From CALGLS01 sp965222105 (GTDB lineage: Bacteria; Bacteroidota; Bacteroidia; Chitinophagales; Saprospiraceae): a stretch of 64,000 bases of DNA. The number at the start of each line of letters is the position of its first letter. Position 1 is the stretch's first letter. The DNA lies in assembly GCA_965222105.1 (NCBI GenBank), contig CBDCTQ010000010.1:1-64000 (forward strand), given 5' to 3'. Both the position numbers and the translations under genes were made by a program. The notes beneath the pieces are model-generated. The model worked only from the letters and a program-made list of their open reading frames with translations, was not told the origin of the DNA and ran no database searches. This document shows, one piece after another, positions 18,538 through 28,274 of the stretch.

Positions 18538-18579
18538 GCTACTTTTTAGAAAGCTCCACAAACAGTCACTCCGGCGGAC

Positions 18580-21500
18580 TCATTGCTTCACCCACCGAAT
18601 CACCGTTTGGCGTTGCGCTTCATCGACGAGCCACAACCAATACACACCTGTCGGCCAGTTGGATAGATCCCATTCCAGTTGGTTGGTGCCCGGATGGCTA
18701 TTAATCAGACCTGATTGTGTCGACTGTCCCATTGCGTTTGTCCATTCCCAGTGATAAGTGCCGGTTTCTTTATCCGTAAAGCTAAGCCGACAATAACCAC
18801 TGCCTGGATTGGGTGCAAGTTTTACTTCCGACAGCGAAGACAGCTCATGTGATCCGGTAATGATGATGTTGATCGTTTGCGTCGATTCATCCACACACCA
18901 ATCGTTAAAGGCTGTCAGGGTCACTGTGTAGGAACCAGTGGTGGTATAGGTTGTTTGGGGGTGTTCTTCTGAGCTGGTTTCCCCATTCCCAAAATCCCAG
19001 AGGAAGGAAGCGGTTCCCGTAGAAGTATTGTTGAAGTCAACCACGCCATTTTCCAGGTCGGTGTAAGTAAAACCTGCGTTTGGTGGTTCGAAGTCCGCAA
19101 AAGCAATGTTGTCGAGGTAGAGATTGTTGCCATAGCCGGTTGTGTTTTCGAAGGTTACATAAATGGTTTGCCCGGCAAAATCCGACAAATCGATCACTTC
19201 TTTGCGCCATTGGTTGGCGCTGTTAGGGGTAAAGGGGTTGACAGATTCACCGGCTGTTGCCAAATTTTGACTGAATTTATTGTACACCTCTGTTTGCGAA
19301 CAGTCAGCGGAACAGATCGTATTTACAAATATTTTAAAGGTATCGGCGTAGTCGGTATTGTATCGGGCATACGACAGGTCAAATACCAGTTTAGGGCTGG
19401 TCGTGCCCGACAGGTCAATGGGCGAAGTCAGCAACAGATCGCGTTGCCCCATATTAAAGTTGTTGTAGTTTTCCATAAAAGCGACCTGGGTGATGTCTCC
19501 ATCCGGGCCGGTCACCGAAGCGGTTGCCCACCCAATCAAGCTATCGTAATCAATGCTTTGCCATCCGACGGGTGGGAAAACTGCCGACTGAAAGTCTTCT
19601 TCTTCAGGAGTTTGTTGGGGTAGGGTTTCCAGATAAGTGACGTCCAACCCCAAGGCGATGGTATCGTTGAAAAAAACTTCATCGCCAGGCAGGTTGCTCC
19701 AAACGCGGATCAGGTTTTGCCCTTCAACCAGTTGGGGTATGGCGACAAAACTGTATTCGGCAAAGGCTCCCGGCGCCAGGCTTCCAGTGAATGTTTCCGT
19801 TACAACCGGTTCTGCATTTACCTGATAGCTCAACGATGGATCGGACTGGGCCAGGAGCCCGGTGTTTTGAATTTGTATTTGAATGGGATCGGCTCCGTCC
19901 GTACAGCTCAAATGATTTTCCGAGCAATAGCTGCTTAGTTCCAGTATTGCCATATCGGTATCGTAGTCGCAGTCTAACAAACCGGAGTTGTATGGAATGG
20001 CGATGGCTCGTCGACTTTCTGCTCCATTTTCGCCCAAAGCGGAAACCGACAACCAGTTATTTTCTGTTGGGTTGTCAATGCTCAACATATAGGAATTAGC
20101 TGTGGTAGTGTCGACGGCCTCCATATATTTTTCTCCTAACAAATAAACGGCATAGGCGGTTGCCTCCGGTACCGAATCCCAACTGACTTGTAAAAAGTCG
20201 ACGCACGCCTGAGTTACTTCCATATTGGTGGGCGATTCCAATACCGAAAAATCGACTCCTGTGGCTTCCATTCCATCTCGACTGATGCGAATGCGCCCGT
20301 CCCCGGTAATTGTAGAGGGTATTTCCCAGGAGTGGGTGCGCAAAGATCCGCTGACCTCTGCAACGGTTTCCCAGGAGGCACCACCATCGGAGGAATATTC
20401 AATTAAAAACAGCCCTTCGTCGCCATGAGCATCCCAGAGGATCATCGTCTCTTCTTCTGGTGCAAACGATTCGCCACCAAAGGGGTGGGTCAGCGTAATG
20501 TCTTTGTTGATAAATTCATACAGCACGAATACCTTTTGTGGCCCCATAGGGATGGCATCTCCCGAAATGGTCAAAGTATAGCTGCCTGCCTGTGGCGGAG
20601 TCACTCGAACCTGCTCTACATTATTTAGGTTGTCGATGCCAGGTACGGCGGGGTTTCCGAGTGTAGCCTCGTTGGGGGTGTGGTCTAGTACAAGGGGTAA
20701 AAGTTCTATACCACCAGGAGTTGTTAACAGCATGTTTACATCATTGACGAGTGCTGTTAGTGTGCCCGCGGCAGCGGCCGGATCGTTCCAGTAAATCATA
20801 ATGCGGGCTTCTTCTATATCTGAAGGAATATCAATGGTTATTTGTTGTGTTTGGCCCTGATCGATTTCCACGGAAGTGTATCGATTTTCTTCTAAAAGCT
20901 GCACGGCGCGCAGGGTGTTGACCTGTCCCCAGCCGTGTGAAAAGTCTGGTCCGGTAGTGCCCAGGTCGATGGCAGTGTTGAGCAGGGCAGCTTTTACGAG
21001 AGCGGCGTCGGGATTTTCTCCATTGTTCCAGGTTCGGTAAGCTTGCACCAATTGGGCGGCTGCCCCTGCTACACCTGGTGAGGCAAAAGAAGTTCCCCAA
21101 TTTGATAGATACGTGTTGTTTAGGCTAGGCGCAGTAGCAAATCCAACTGTTGAGAGGTCTGGTTTGATGCGGCCATCTTGGGCGGGCCCCCTGCTGCTGG
21201 CGATATGCAAATTGCCTGTCGTGGTCAGCATAGCAGATGCAATGCAGTTTTTGCCTTGCTTATTGCCGCCGGTAATGTTGCCCCAGTTAGGGCCGGCGCC
21301 ATATCCACAATCGTTGCCATCGTCGTTGGCATTGCCGCAGGAGAAAACGTGTAAAAACCGGGGATGTGTATTGGATAATAAGTCGACAGCTAGAGCAGCT
21401 TGCGTATACCCGGCATTGCAACCATCACCCAGGGAAGTAGTGGTTATCACCACCTCTTCCTGGGTATGCAAAAGTTCCTCTCCGCCGGAAAAGTCGTTGT

Positions 21501-22422
21501 AGGCTTCCAGTGAATAAATGCTAATGCCTGGTGCGGCTCCTGCCGTTCGTGGGTCGAGGTTGCCAGCTCCACCTAATACCCCCGCTACCTGGTGGGTGTG
21601 GCTACTTTCCAAATTGGTAAAACCGAATTCGTTGATATCATTATTTACCCGACCCTGAAAATCAATATGCGATGATATGGTAAAATCTTCCCGCACACAA
21701 ACGTTTACGCCAGTGCCGTCGAATCCGTAATTTCCCACAGCGGAAGCCACTATGTTGGAACGTTGTTGGGTGGCCGCTGGTTCGTCTTCGGGTTGAGGAG
21801 GAGCGGGTACCAGGCTTATGTATCGCACAAATGGTAGTGCAGCTATCTTTGATATCTTATTTTGGGGCACCCATATTTTGAGGCTATGTGTTATCGGATT
21901 TTCATCCGAAACAGTAAACCCCCGCGTCAGGCATTCCGCTTTCGCAACATCCATAGAAATGTTGTTGTAATACTGCAAGATTACCATGATCTGGTCGCCT
22001 CTGACAGCCCATTCACCATAAGGGTGTTCGATCAGGGTTCGGTCAATTTTGTATTCTGGGCGGATGGGTAGGATGCTCCTTAAATTCCAACTTGCAACTT
22101 CTTCCAGCGGCAGGTCTTTTGGATAAGCGACTACATATGTGTTGTGCGGCAAGTACTCCAAAAACCTGACCCCTGTATTTTCCATTGCTTTTCTCTGATA
22201 GTGATTGGGGATGTCGTAAAACTGGAATAATTGGAATAAAAAGCCTCCCACAGCTTCGCTGGCTGTCAGGTATTGCTGGTTGGTGTAATTGTTCGCATTG
22301 GCTTCCGGTATGAATGTGCCGGACTGAAGCAGAACCTTATAATTGGTTTGTTGAGAAAATGCGTTTGTAGAAAGAAGTACTATGCTGGTTAGTAAGTAAA
22401 TGATTGTTTTCATGATTGACAT
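18580..22422 (-). CDS. Secreted S8 subtilase with PKD and T9SS sorting domains
   Basis: Exported protease of 1280 aa. After the signal peptide (IIYLLTSIVLLSTNAFSQ) and a propeptide come the S8 catalytic domain with a divergent Asp region (CVREDFTIS), His in SHTHQVAGV, oxyanion Asn in SCGNANDDG and the nucleophile in GTSFASPGVAGA. Then follow a P-like jelly-roll (about 500-640), Ig/FN3-like segments, a MAM-like stretch (SPKLVFDLSYARYN), a PKD domain (FLWDFGNGETSSEEHP) and a type IX secretion C-terminal domain (LAPNPGSG ... TGVYWLWLVD). ATG 22422 or 22413 can start it. It is probably surface-bound and digests proteins or peptides. Confidence 0.9.
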   Translation of the reverse strand: MSIMKTIIYLLTSIVLLSTNAFSQQTNYKVLLQSGTFIPEANANNYTNQQYLTASEAVGGFLFQLFQFYDIPNHYQRKAMENTGVRFLEYLPHNTYVVAYPKDLPLEEVASWNLRSILPIRPEYKIDRTLIEHPYGEWAVRGDQIMVILQYYNNISMDVAKAECLTRGFTVSDENPITHSLKIWVPQNKISKIAALPFVRYISLVPAPPQPEDEPAATQQRSNIVASAVGNYGFDGTGVNVCVREDFTISSHIDFQGRVNNDINEFGFTNLESSHTHQVAGVLGGAGNLDPRTAGAAPGISIYSLEAYNDFSGGEELLHTQEEVVITTTSLGDGCNAGYTQAALAVDLLSNTHPRFLHVFSCGNANDDGNDCGYGAGPNWGNITGGNKQGKNCIASAMLTTTGNLHIASSRGPAQDGRIKPDLSTVGFATAPSLNNTYLSNWGTSFASPGVAGAAAQLVQAYRTWNNGENPDAALVKAALLNTAIDLGTTGPDFSHGWGQVNTLRAVQLLEENRYTSVEIDQGQTQQITIDIPSDIEEARIMIYWNDPAAAAGTLTALVNDVNMLLTTPGGIELLPLVLDHTPNEATLGNPAVPGIDNLNNVEQVRVTPPQAGSYTLTISGDAIPMGPQKVFVLYEFINKDITLTHPFGGESFAPEEETMILWDAHGDEGLFLIEYSSDGGASWETVAEVSGSLRTHSWEIPSTITGDGRIRISRDGMEATGVDFSVLESPTNMEVTQACVDFLQVSWDSVPEATAYAVYLLGEKYMEAVDTTTANSYMLSIDNPTENNWLSVSALGENGAESRRAIAIPYNSGLLDCDYDTDMAILELSSYCSENHLSCTDGADPIQIQIQNTGLLAQSDPSLSYQVNAEPVVTETFTGSLAPGAFAEYSFVAIPQLVEGQNLIRVWSNLPGDEVFFNDTIALGLDVTYLETLPQQTPEEEDFQSAVFPPVGWQSIDYDSLIGWATASVTGPDGDITQVAFMENYNNFNMGQRDLLLTSPIDLSGTTSPKLVFDLSYARYNTDYADTFKIFVNTICSADCSQTEVYNKFSQNLATAGESVNPFTPNSANQWRKEVIDLSDFAGQTIYVTFENTTGYGNNLYLDNIAFADFEPPNAGFTYTDLENGVVDFNNTSTGTASFLWDFGNGETSSEEHPQTTYTTTGSYTVTLTAFNDWCVDESTQTINIIITGSHELSSLSEVKLAPNPGSGYCRLSFTDKETGTYHWEWTNAMGQSTQSGLINSHPGTNQLEWDLSNWPTGVYWLWLVDEAQRQTVIRWVKQ

Positions 22423-22673
22423 TGTTTTGATGTGAGAATTAGGTGTTTTACTTGGTCAGGGCTTCCTTTTTCAACTGGAAATCGTTTACAGGTAACGGGA
22501 ATTAATCGCTTTTTACAAAAGTAAGGGAGAGCGCGTTGATCAACTTGCAGTATTGTTCCAAAGGATTGTAGATATGTTTTGGAACATGCAACAGGTTTAT
22601 TATCAGGGCATTGCGAATGCAATATGAAACAATGGAATAGGGAGGGTTGGCTTTGTGAGATTGTAAACCTCAG

Positions 22674-25600
22674 TCATAGCTTCTTTTCTGCACGAAAGTC
22701 GGTAGGTGTTGCACCAGTTTCTTTTTTAAACATGCGACTAAAGTAGGCGGGGTCGCTAAACCCAACCTGATAGGCAATTTCGGCGATGGTAAGCTCCGAC
22801 TGGTGAAGCAGACCTTTAGCTTTTTGGTATCGAACTGACCGGACAAATCGCGTGGTGGAATGGCCGGTCAATGCCGTGATTTTTCGGTGGAGCTGAGTGC
22901 GGCTCATGCCGATTTGTTTGCAAATATATGTCACGTCCAGAGCAGGGTCATCGAGCCGTTGTACTATGATCTCCCGTAGTTGGGTTAAAAAGGCATATTC
23001 TATTATTGTTTCGGTAGTTCCAGGCATTGGGGCCGCTGGAATTCCATTTTCGTATCTGACCCGGAGGGCGAGGCGGAGTTCGAGGAGCTTGTCGATGCGG
23101 ACGAATAACTCCTCTTTGTCAAAAGGCTTTGTGAGGTAGGCATCAGCGCCTTGCTGTAAACCGCTGATCCTTGATTGTGTATCGGCTTTGGCAGTCAGCA
23201 ACAAAATGGGGATATGACTGGTACGTTGATCCTTTTTCAGCGTATGGCAAAGTTCGTATCCATTTATCAGCGGCATCATCACATCGCTAATGATAAAATC
23301 GGGTATCAATGCTATAGCTTTTTCGATACCCTCCTGGCCGTTGTTAGCATGTGCCAACTGATATTTATCTTCGAGGCAACCCGACAAATACCAGGTGACC
23401 TCTTCATTGTCTTCAACAATTAAAATCAAGGGGAATTCTTGTTGCTGACCTGCGGGTATTCGTAGCGGAGTTGATGGAACCGTTGGCGTTACATCCATTT
23501 CGTCCAATGGAACCTTAGAGGTTTGTTCTGCCCATTGATGGATGGGAAGGTGGACAACAAAAAGACTACCCCGACCCGGCTCGCTTTCCACGGAGATCGT
23601 CCCGCCCAGCAATTTGACCAGTTCCTTAGTTAAGGCCAGGCCAATACCAGTGCCACTGACGTGAGAAGACACCCCATTGGACTTGAAAAACCGGTCAAAA
23701 ACATGGGGTATATCTTTTGCAGCAATGCCAACTCCTTCATCTTCTACTTCGATGACGAAATGGCCCTTTTCTTTTCGGCTTCGCAAAGTCACTTTCCCTC
23801 CTTCCCGGCTAAACTTAATAGCATTGGATAAGAGGTTGGACACGATTTTCTGTAATTTATCGGCATCGAAATCCATTACAAATACAGATTGTTCATAGGT
23901 TTGTTGGACACTGACTTCTTTATCGGTAGCCATGGAGTGAAACGACTCTGCCAGGTATTTCAAAAAATGAACCACGTCGTCCTGTTGCCACTGAATGTCC
24001 ATCTTCTTTGCCTGCAGGCGTGCCAGGTCGAGCATTTGGTTGACCAGCCGAAGGAGTTGTTTGCCATTGCGACGGACGAGGTGAGCGGCTTGTTGAAATC
24101 CGGCCCGATCATTTTTATCGAAAAATTCGGTTGCTCTTTCAGCCATGCCGAGAATGATGGTCAAGGGGGTTCTGAATTCGTGGGTTATACTGGTGTAGAG
24201 CTGCGTTTTGAAGGCATCGAGTTCGGCGAGGCGATGAGCCTCCTGTTGTTCCAGTTGCCGGTTGAGTTGGAAGCGGTACAAAGCGAATAGGCTTGAAAGT
24301 CCCAACATAATGTAGCCGAGGTAGGCCCACCAGGTGAGATACCAGGGTGGGTGTACGGTTATCTTCAGGGAAGTACCGGCTTCATTCCATTGGTTGTTGT
24401 TGTTCGATCCTTTTACCCGAAAGGTGTAGGTGCCGGGTGAGAGATTGGTGTATGTCGCTTCTCTTTTGTTACCCACATATTGCCAGTCGGCATCAAACCC
24501 TTCAAGCTGATAGGCATATTGGTTTTTTTCTGCGTTGAGGTAGTTTAGGGCGTTGTATTGGAAGGTGATTACATTTTGATTGTATGTCAATTCAATGTTA
24601 GAGGTCAAATAAATAGGTTGCCTGAGGATGGAATCGGCGCTGCCAGGTACCACGGCTTTGTTTAGTACTTCCAGGCCCGTGATGTAAACCGGCGGGATGA
24701 CCTTGTTGGTTTTAATGCTGTCCGGATGAAAAACAGCAATGCCGTCATCTCCAAAATAGAAGTACCCGTTTTCATCTTTCGCACAACTTTGTAACCAAAA
24801 ACGATTGGAGCCCAGCCCTTCCGATTTTGAAAAATGGGTGATGGTTTTGATGTCGGGATTAAATCGGGCAATTCCTTCTTCATAAAAGGAAAGCCAAAGA
24901 TGGCCATGATCATCCTCCAGGATGCCGTTTACTTTGGCTCCGGGCAATCCATCTCTTTGTTGGTGCCGGGCAATGGTTTTACGGGAGTGATCATATTCGA
25001 GCAAACCGGTATTGGTGCCCAACCAAATTCTTTTCTTTGCATCTTGAAAAATAGTATTTACGGTAGTATTGTTTATTTCAATTGCCGGAGTATTTCCGGC
25101 AGACAGTTTTTCACTTACCCAATCATAAGCCCTTACTTTAGATTGATTATACGTCCAAAGTTGATGGCGGTAGGCGTCGTAAAAGAAAGCCGTTGCAAAA
25201 TAGGGCTGTTTGCCATAAAGAACTGGTACCAGGCGCTCTTCTTCCCTATTCAGTCGAAATAGTTTTGCATGAGGATTAGCATAGAAATAAACATCCGATT
25301 TTTCATCCTCAAAGGCAAAACCACATTTGGAAGACTTTTTCCGGAATGCTTCAGTCCCTTCCAACGATGTCAAAGGAGCAAGTTGATCAGCTTGCATATC
25401 ATAAAAAAACACCTTGAAATAACCCTCGGTAAGGTCATATAATGAAATCCAAAGTATCTGATGTTGGTCCAGGTACAAGTCGATGATATTCTGGTTGACC
25501 AGAGGGGTTATGTTCGGAAATTTTTCCCAATTGCGATGAACGGTTTTGGTCTCTTTGTCGTACAAAGCAAGGCCATGCTCATTCCCGATCATGACTTCCC

Positions 25601-26570
25601 GGTTGTTGAGGTTACAGATGGTGTGGCCACCCGTATAGCTGCGCTCCAATCTGCGAACCAGAAAGGAATCTTTATAATGTAAAATGGAGTGAGGGGATGG
25701 GGGGAGCATTCTGATGCCATTTGAAGTAGCCAGCCACAGATTGCCATTTGCATCTTCATTGACGGCATTGATCTGTGGGCTAGAAATATGAAAATGGTTA
25801 CCTGCCTGAAGGCTCAACTGTTTGGGCGCCTCACTGTTTTCAGAAAAAACGAACACCTCCGATTCGCAAGACACCCATATGTCACCATTGTTGAGTTGGA
25901 TGACGTTCTTTACCTCCGCGTAATTGAATGGGATTTCATCACTCCATTGAAACCATGTTTTGGTTACTGCCCCATCTTCCATATTGCGTTGTCGAAAGCC
26001 GTGAATACTATGCAGTTCCAACACCTGTTTGTCACGCCCTGGGAAGTCTATTCTCCAACCCTTGCCCGAATAGAATTTGTCGTAAAACAAGGTCGTCTCC
26101 CTGGTGTTTTTATCTAAAAATAGAACCGTAGTTTTAGAATTCTTCAAGTCGAACTTAGCAAATAATAGATGGTCTTTGCCAAATGGAGTTGGGTGCTGAA
26201 AAGAAGAGGTCGAATCGTAATACATCAACTCAACGGTGTCCTTTTCAGGAAAATACAATAAAAGATGATTCACCGTGCTGATCCACACATTTCCCTTCGC
26301 ATCATCTGTCAGAAAGATCATTTTCGATGTGATGTTGGGGCCAAATCCCAGACTTCGTATAGCTCCACTGGGGGGCGGTACGAAAGCCCCCATGTCGGAG
26401 GTGCGGTTTTCATATGGGTTATATTTATACAATCCTCCACTTCCGTCGGTAAATGATACCCATATCATTCCCCGATTATCCATTGCCGTTCTGGCACGTT
26501 TCCAGTCAAGAGCAAAAATATCCAGTGTGTCGTTTGCATTTTTCTCAGGTGTTTGAAAAGTCATGACCAT
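22674..26570 (-). CDS. Hybrid two-component regulator (sensor propellers, kinase, receiver, AraC)
   Basis: One-protein signalling system of 1298 aa. About 12 Reg_prop repeats form two beta-propellers, followed by a Y_Y_Y domain (about 690-770), one membrane helix (WWAYLGYIMLGLSSLFALY), HisKA with H in SITHEFRTPL, HATPase (NLLSNAIKF; DEGVGIAAKD; GTGIGLALTKEL), a receiver with phospho-Asp in FIISDVMMP, and an AraC-type DNA-binding end. The family normally has a signal peptide so the propellers are periplasmic. Here the first in-frame ATG (26570) comes after it, because the true 5' part is out of frame (see 26571-26818). It may control the subtilase gene downstream. Confidence 0.85.
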   Translation of the reverse strand: MVMTFQTPEKNANDTLDIFALDWKRARTAMDNRGMIWVSFTDGSGGLYKYNPYENRTSDMGAFVPPPSGAIRSLGFGPNITSKMIFLTDDAKGNVWISTVNHLLLYFPEKDTVELMYYDSTSSFQHPTPFGKDHLLFAKFDLKNSKTTVLFLDKNTRETTLFYDKFYSGKGWRIDFPGRDKQVLELHSIHGFRQRNMEDGAVTKTWFQWSDEIPFNYAEVKNVIQLNNGDIWVSCESEVFVFSENSEAPKQLSLQAGNHFHISSPQINAVNEDANGNLWLATSNGIRMLPPSPHSILHYKDSFLVRRLERSYTGGHTICNLNNREVMIGNEHGLALYDKETKTVHRNWEKFPNITPLVNQNIIDLYLDQHQILWISLYDLTEGYFKVFFYDMQADQLAPLTSLEGTEAFRKKSSKCGFAFEDEKSDVYFYANPHAKLFRLNREEERLVPVLYGKQPYFATAFFYDAYRHQLWTYNQSKVRAYDWVSEKLSAGNTPAIEINNTTVNTIFQDAKKRIWLGTNTGLLEYDHSRKTIARHQQRDGLPGAKVNGILEDDHGHLWLSFYEEGIARFNPDIKTITHFSKSEGLGSNRFWLQSCAKDENGYFYFGDDGIAVFHPDSIKTNKVIPPVYITGLEVLNKAVVPGSADSILRQPIYLTSNIELTYNQNVITFQYNALNYLNAEKNQYAYQLEGFDADWQYVGNKREATYTNLSPGTYTFRVKGSNNNNQWNEAGTSLKITVHPPWYLTWWAYLGYIMLGLSSLFALYRFQLNRQLEQQEAHRLAELDAFKTQLYTSITHEFRTPLTIILGMAERATEFFDKNDRAGFQQAAHLVRRNGKQLLRLVNQMLDLARLQAKKMDIQWQQDDVVHFLKYLAESFHSMATDKEVSVQQTYEQSVFVMDFDADKLQKIVSNLLSNAIKFSREGGKVTLRSRKEKGHFVIEVEDEGVGIAAKDIPHVFDRFFKSNGVSSHVSGTGIGLALTKELVKLLGGTISVESEPGRGSLFVVHLPIHQWAEQTSKVPLDEMDVTPTVPSTPLRIPAGQQQEFPLILIVEDNEEVTWYLSGCLEDKYQLAHANNGQEGIEKAIALIPDFIISDVMMPLINGYELCHTLKKDQRTSHIPILLLTAKADTQSRISGLQQGADAYLTKPFDKEELFVRIDKLLELRLALRVRYENGIPAAPMPGTTETIIEYAFLTQLREIIVQRLDDPALDVTYICKQIGMSRTQLHRKITALTGHSTTRFVRSVRYQKAKGLLHQSELTIAEIAYQVGFSDPAYFSRMFKKETGATPTDFRAEKKL

Positions 26571-26818
26571 CGCATCGCATCAGACCTTTTCCTCTGGAGA
26601 CGGCCCAGATAAACCCCAGGGTATCTTCAAAGACATTGGTAAAATCGTTGATGGAGGTGTAGTCCGGCTCGTCAACTATTTTGAAAGTCTGAAAGCGGTA
26701 ATTGCGGATATTTTCCTGAGCAGTGATTGTGTTTGTTAAAAATATACAGAAATGCCAGGCCGAATAGCCATCTGAATAATTGGCAGGAAAACAGTGGGTT
26801 AAAATTCTGACTACTCAT
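26571..26818 (-). pseudogene. Frameshifted 5' end of the hybrid regulator
   Basis: Read leftward from ATG 26818, the frame encodes a basic start, a hydrophobic stretch FRWLFGLAFLYI, then after the T run at 26738-26742 continues in another frame as LTNTITA-QENIRNYRFQTF and a first propeller repeat (NVFEDTLGFIWAVSRGKGL, then CDGHDF). At the T run 26556-26559 it changes frame again into QTPEKNAND of the main gene. Removing one T from each run restores a full signal peptide (A-Q cleavage) and continuous protein. Either the gene is broken at the 5' end or the assembly has two homopolymer errors. Confidence 0.75.
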
Positions 26819-26880
26819 TCTAACATATGTCTGCTCAAATGGGAAGATACTCATTTCCCAAATTCTCACCAAACGACAAG

Positions 26881-27447
26881 TCATTCCGCCAGATTTTTCC
26901 GAATACGGCTGAGCGATGTATCGGTGATACCCAAAAAACTCGCCAGGTATTTCAACGGTATCTTTTCCATAAATTGGGGTTGCTCCAGCAATTCGAGGTA
27001 CCTGTCGGTAGCCGACTTGGTCTGTAGGGTCACCATTCGTTCCATGAGCATGACCATGCCGTTTTCGGCAAATTTTCTTCCGAATTCCCGGGAGTCGGCA
27101 TGTACCCGGTACAGTGCTTCCAGGTCGTGTTTTTGGGCGATGAAAATTTCGCTGTCTTCAATGGCTTCGACATAGTAAGTGGCAGGTGTCCCCTTGTAAT
27201 AGGCCAACAGGTCGGTAACAAAGTAGTTCTGAAAGGAAAACCAGGTGGTTATTTCGTCGGCATTGTCGTTGTAAAAATAGACGCGGAAACTACCCTTGTT
27301 GATATACGACAAAAAGGTGGTGCGCTGGCCCGGCTGGATGAGGAATTCGTTTTTTTTGAGCAGGCGGGTGGTGGAAAACGCCTGGACAAGCTTTTGGACT
27401 TCCATGCCGGGCAGCATTCTATGTAGATATATTTCAAGGTTTTTCAT
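26881..27447 (-). CDS. Crp/Fnr-family transcription regulator
   Basis: Regulator of 188 aa with a cyclic-nucleotide-binding fold (LIQPGQRTTFLSYINKGSFR; YVEAIEDSEIFIA) and a short C-terminal helix-turn-helix (LKYLASFLGITDTSLSRIR). The arginine expected to bind cAMP phosphate is not obvious, which is common in Bacteroidota members that sense other signals or none. It lies 62 nt upstream of the broken regulator's start and is divergent from the tail-collar gene. Targets unknown. Confidence 0.85.
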   Translation of the reverse strand: MKNLEIYLHRMLPGMEVQKLVQAFSTTRLLKKNEFLIQPGQRTTFLSYINKGSFRVYFYNDNADEITTWFSFQNYFVTDLLAYYKGTPATYYVEAIEDSEIFIAQKHDLEALYRVHADSREFGRKFAENGMVMLMERMVTLQTKSATDRYLELLEQPQFMEKIPLKYLASFLGITDTSLSRIRKNLAE

Positions 27448-27505
27448 CTTTGGGCAATTTTACATCTTAAAGATACCCAACTTGCTGAATATCCCATACT
27501 TCCCC

Positions 27506-27537
27506 TTGCAATAATCACCTCCGTCTCCCTATCTTTG
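27506..27537 (+). promoter_or_regulatory. Bacteroidota housekeeping promoter for the tail-collar gene
   Basis: TTG at 27506-27508 and TATCTTTG at 27530-27537 match the -33/-7 pattern TTG-N19-TAnnTTTG, with a 21-nt spacer. The start would be near 27543, leaving a leader of about 78 nt before ATG 27621. Confidence 0.6.
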
Positions 27538-27620
27538 TGGCCGGGAAAAGAATTTTGCGATAAGCATTTAATTTCTATGCAAATAGATTTCCAATTTCAT
27601 TAACACTAAAAAACGAAATC

Positions 27621-28229
27621 ATGAAAAATCAAACATTTGTAAAAAAAGCAGGATGGCTGATCATTCCCTTGTTGATCATTGCCATCGGCTTTATGTTTCC
27701 TTCCACTACTACCATGGAAAATGCCAACTACGAGACTATTTCAAAATTGTCTGCTGAGCTGGCAGCGGTGAAAACCTCATTGGCGGCCTTCGAAACAGCT
27801 AACGATGAAATGATCGCTGAAAACCCATTTATCGGAGAAGTAACCCTATTCGCAGGTAATTTTGCGCCCAAGGGGTGGGCCTTTTGTGATGGACAGATAC
27901 TATCCATCCAAGACCATCAATCGCTGTTTTCCCTACTTGGAACCACCTATGGTGGCGATGGCAGAACCACTTTTGCATTACCCGATTTGCGGGGAAGAGT
28001 GGCCATGCATCCTGGAAAAGGGAGTAACCTGACAGAACGCAAATTAGGACACCAATATGGTAAAGAATCAAGGAAACTGACACCCCAAAAAGTAGACGCA
28101 TCGCCGGGCTCTGGATCCAAAAAAATAAGTGTGATCGAAGAACTACCCGGAGAAATAGGTTCGGTCCAACCCAGCCTCGGCATTAACTACATCATTGCCT
28201 TGCAGGGAACCTATCCTTCCCGGAATTAA
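27621..28229 (+). CDS. Tail-collar (microcystin-dependent-like) secreted protein
   Basis: Protein of 202 aa with an N-terminal membrane or signal segment (GWLIIPLLIIAIGFMF), a short coiled coil (SKLSAELAAVKTSLAAFE) and a phage tail-collar domain: GEVTLFAGNFAPKGWAFCDG, LFSLLGTTYGGDG, FALPDLRGRVAMHPG, and the usual end LGINYIIALQGTYP. Such domains occur in phage fibres and in stand-alone bacterial proteins of unclear function. No other phage genes are near, so this is a stand-alone gene. Confidence 0.85.
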   Translation: MKNQTFVKKAGWLIIPLLIIAIGFMFPSTTTMENANYETISKLSAELAAVKTSLAAFETANDEMIAENPFIGEVTLFAGNFAPKGWAFCDGQILSIQDHQSLFSLLGTTYGGDGRTTFALPDLRGRVAMHPGKGSNLTERKLGHQYGKESRKLTPQKVDASPGSGSKKISVIEELPGEIGSVQPSLGINYIIALQGTYPSRN

Positions 28230-28244
28230 TGATCTTCGTCCTTC

Positions 28245-28252
28245 TATCTTTG
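28245..28252 (+). promoter_or_regulatory. -7 promoter element TATCTTTG before trhO
   Basis: TATCTTTG fits the Bacteroidota -7 consensus TAnnTTTG exactly and is followed by TGCTGTTGG. A convincing TTG -33 element at the expected spacing is not seen. The predicted start would leave a leader of about 17 nt before ATG 28275. Confidence 0.5.
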
Positions 28253-28274
28253 CTGTTGGAAAATCAGGCTACAA

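Noticed and set aside
20718..20740. TGTTAACA in the subtilase gene as a fourth ECF site
   Set aside because: The last C of TGTTAACC is missing, no ATAAA follows at 16 nt, and it lies inside coding sequence.
27621..28229. Prophage remnant suggested by the tail-collar domain
   Set aside because: No capsid, terminase, integrase or lysis gene is near; stand-alone tail-collar proteins are common.
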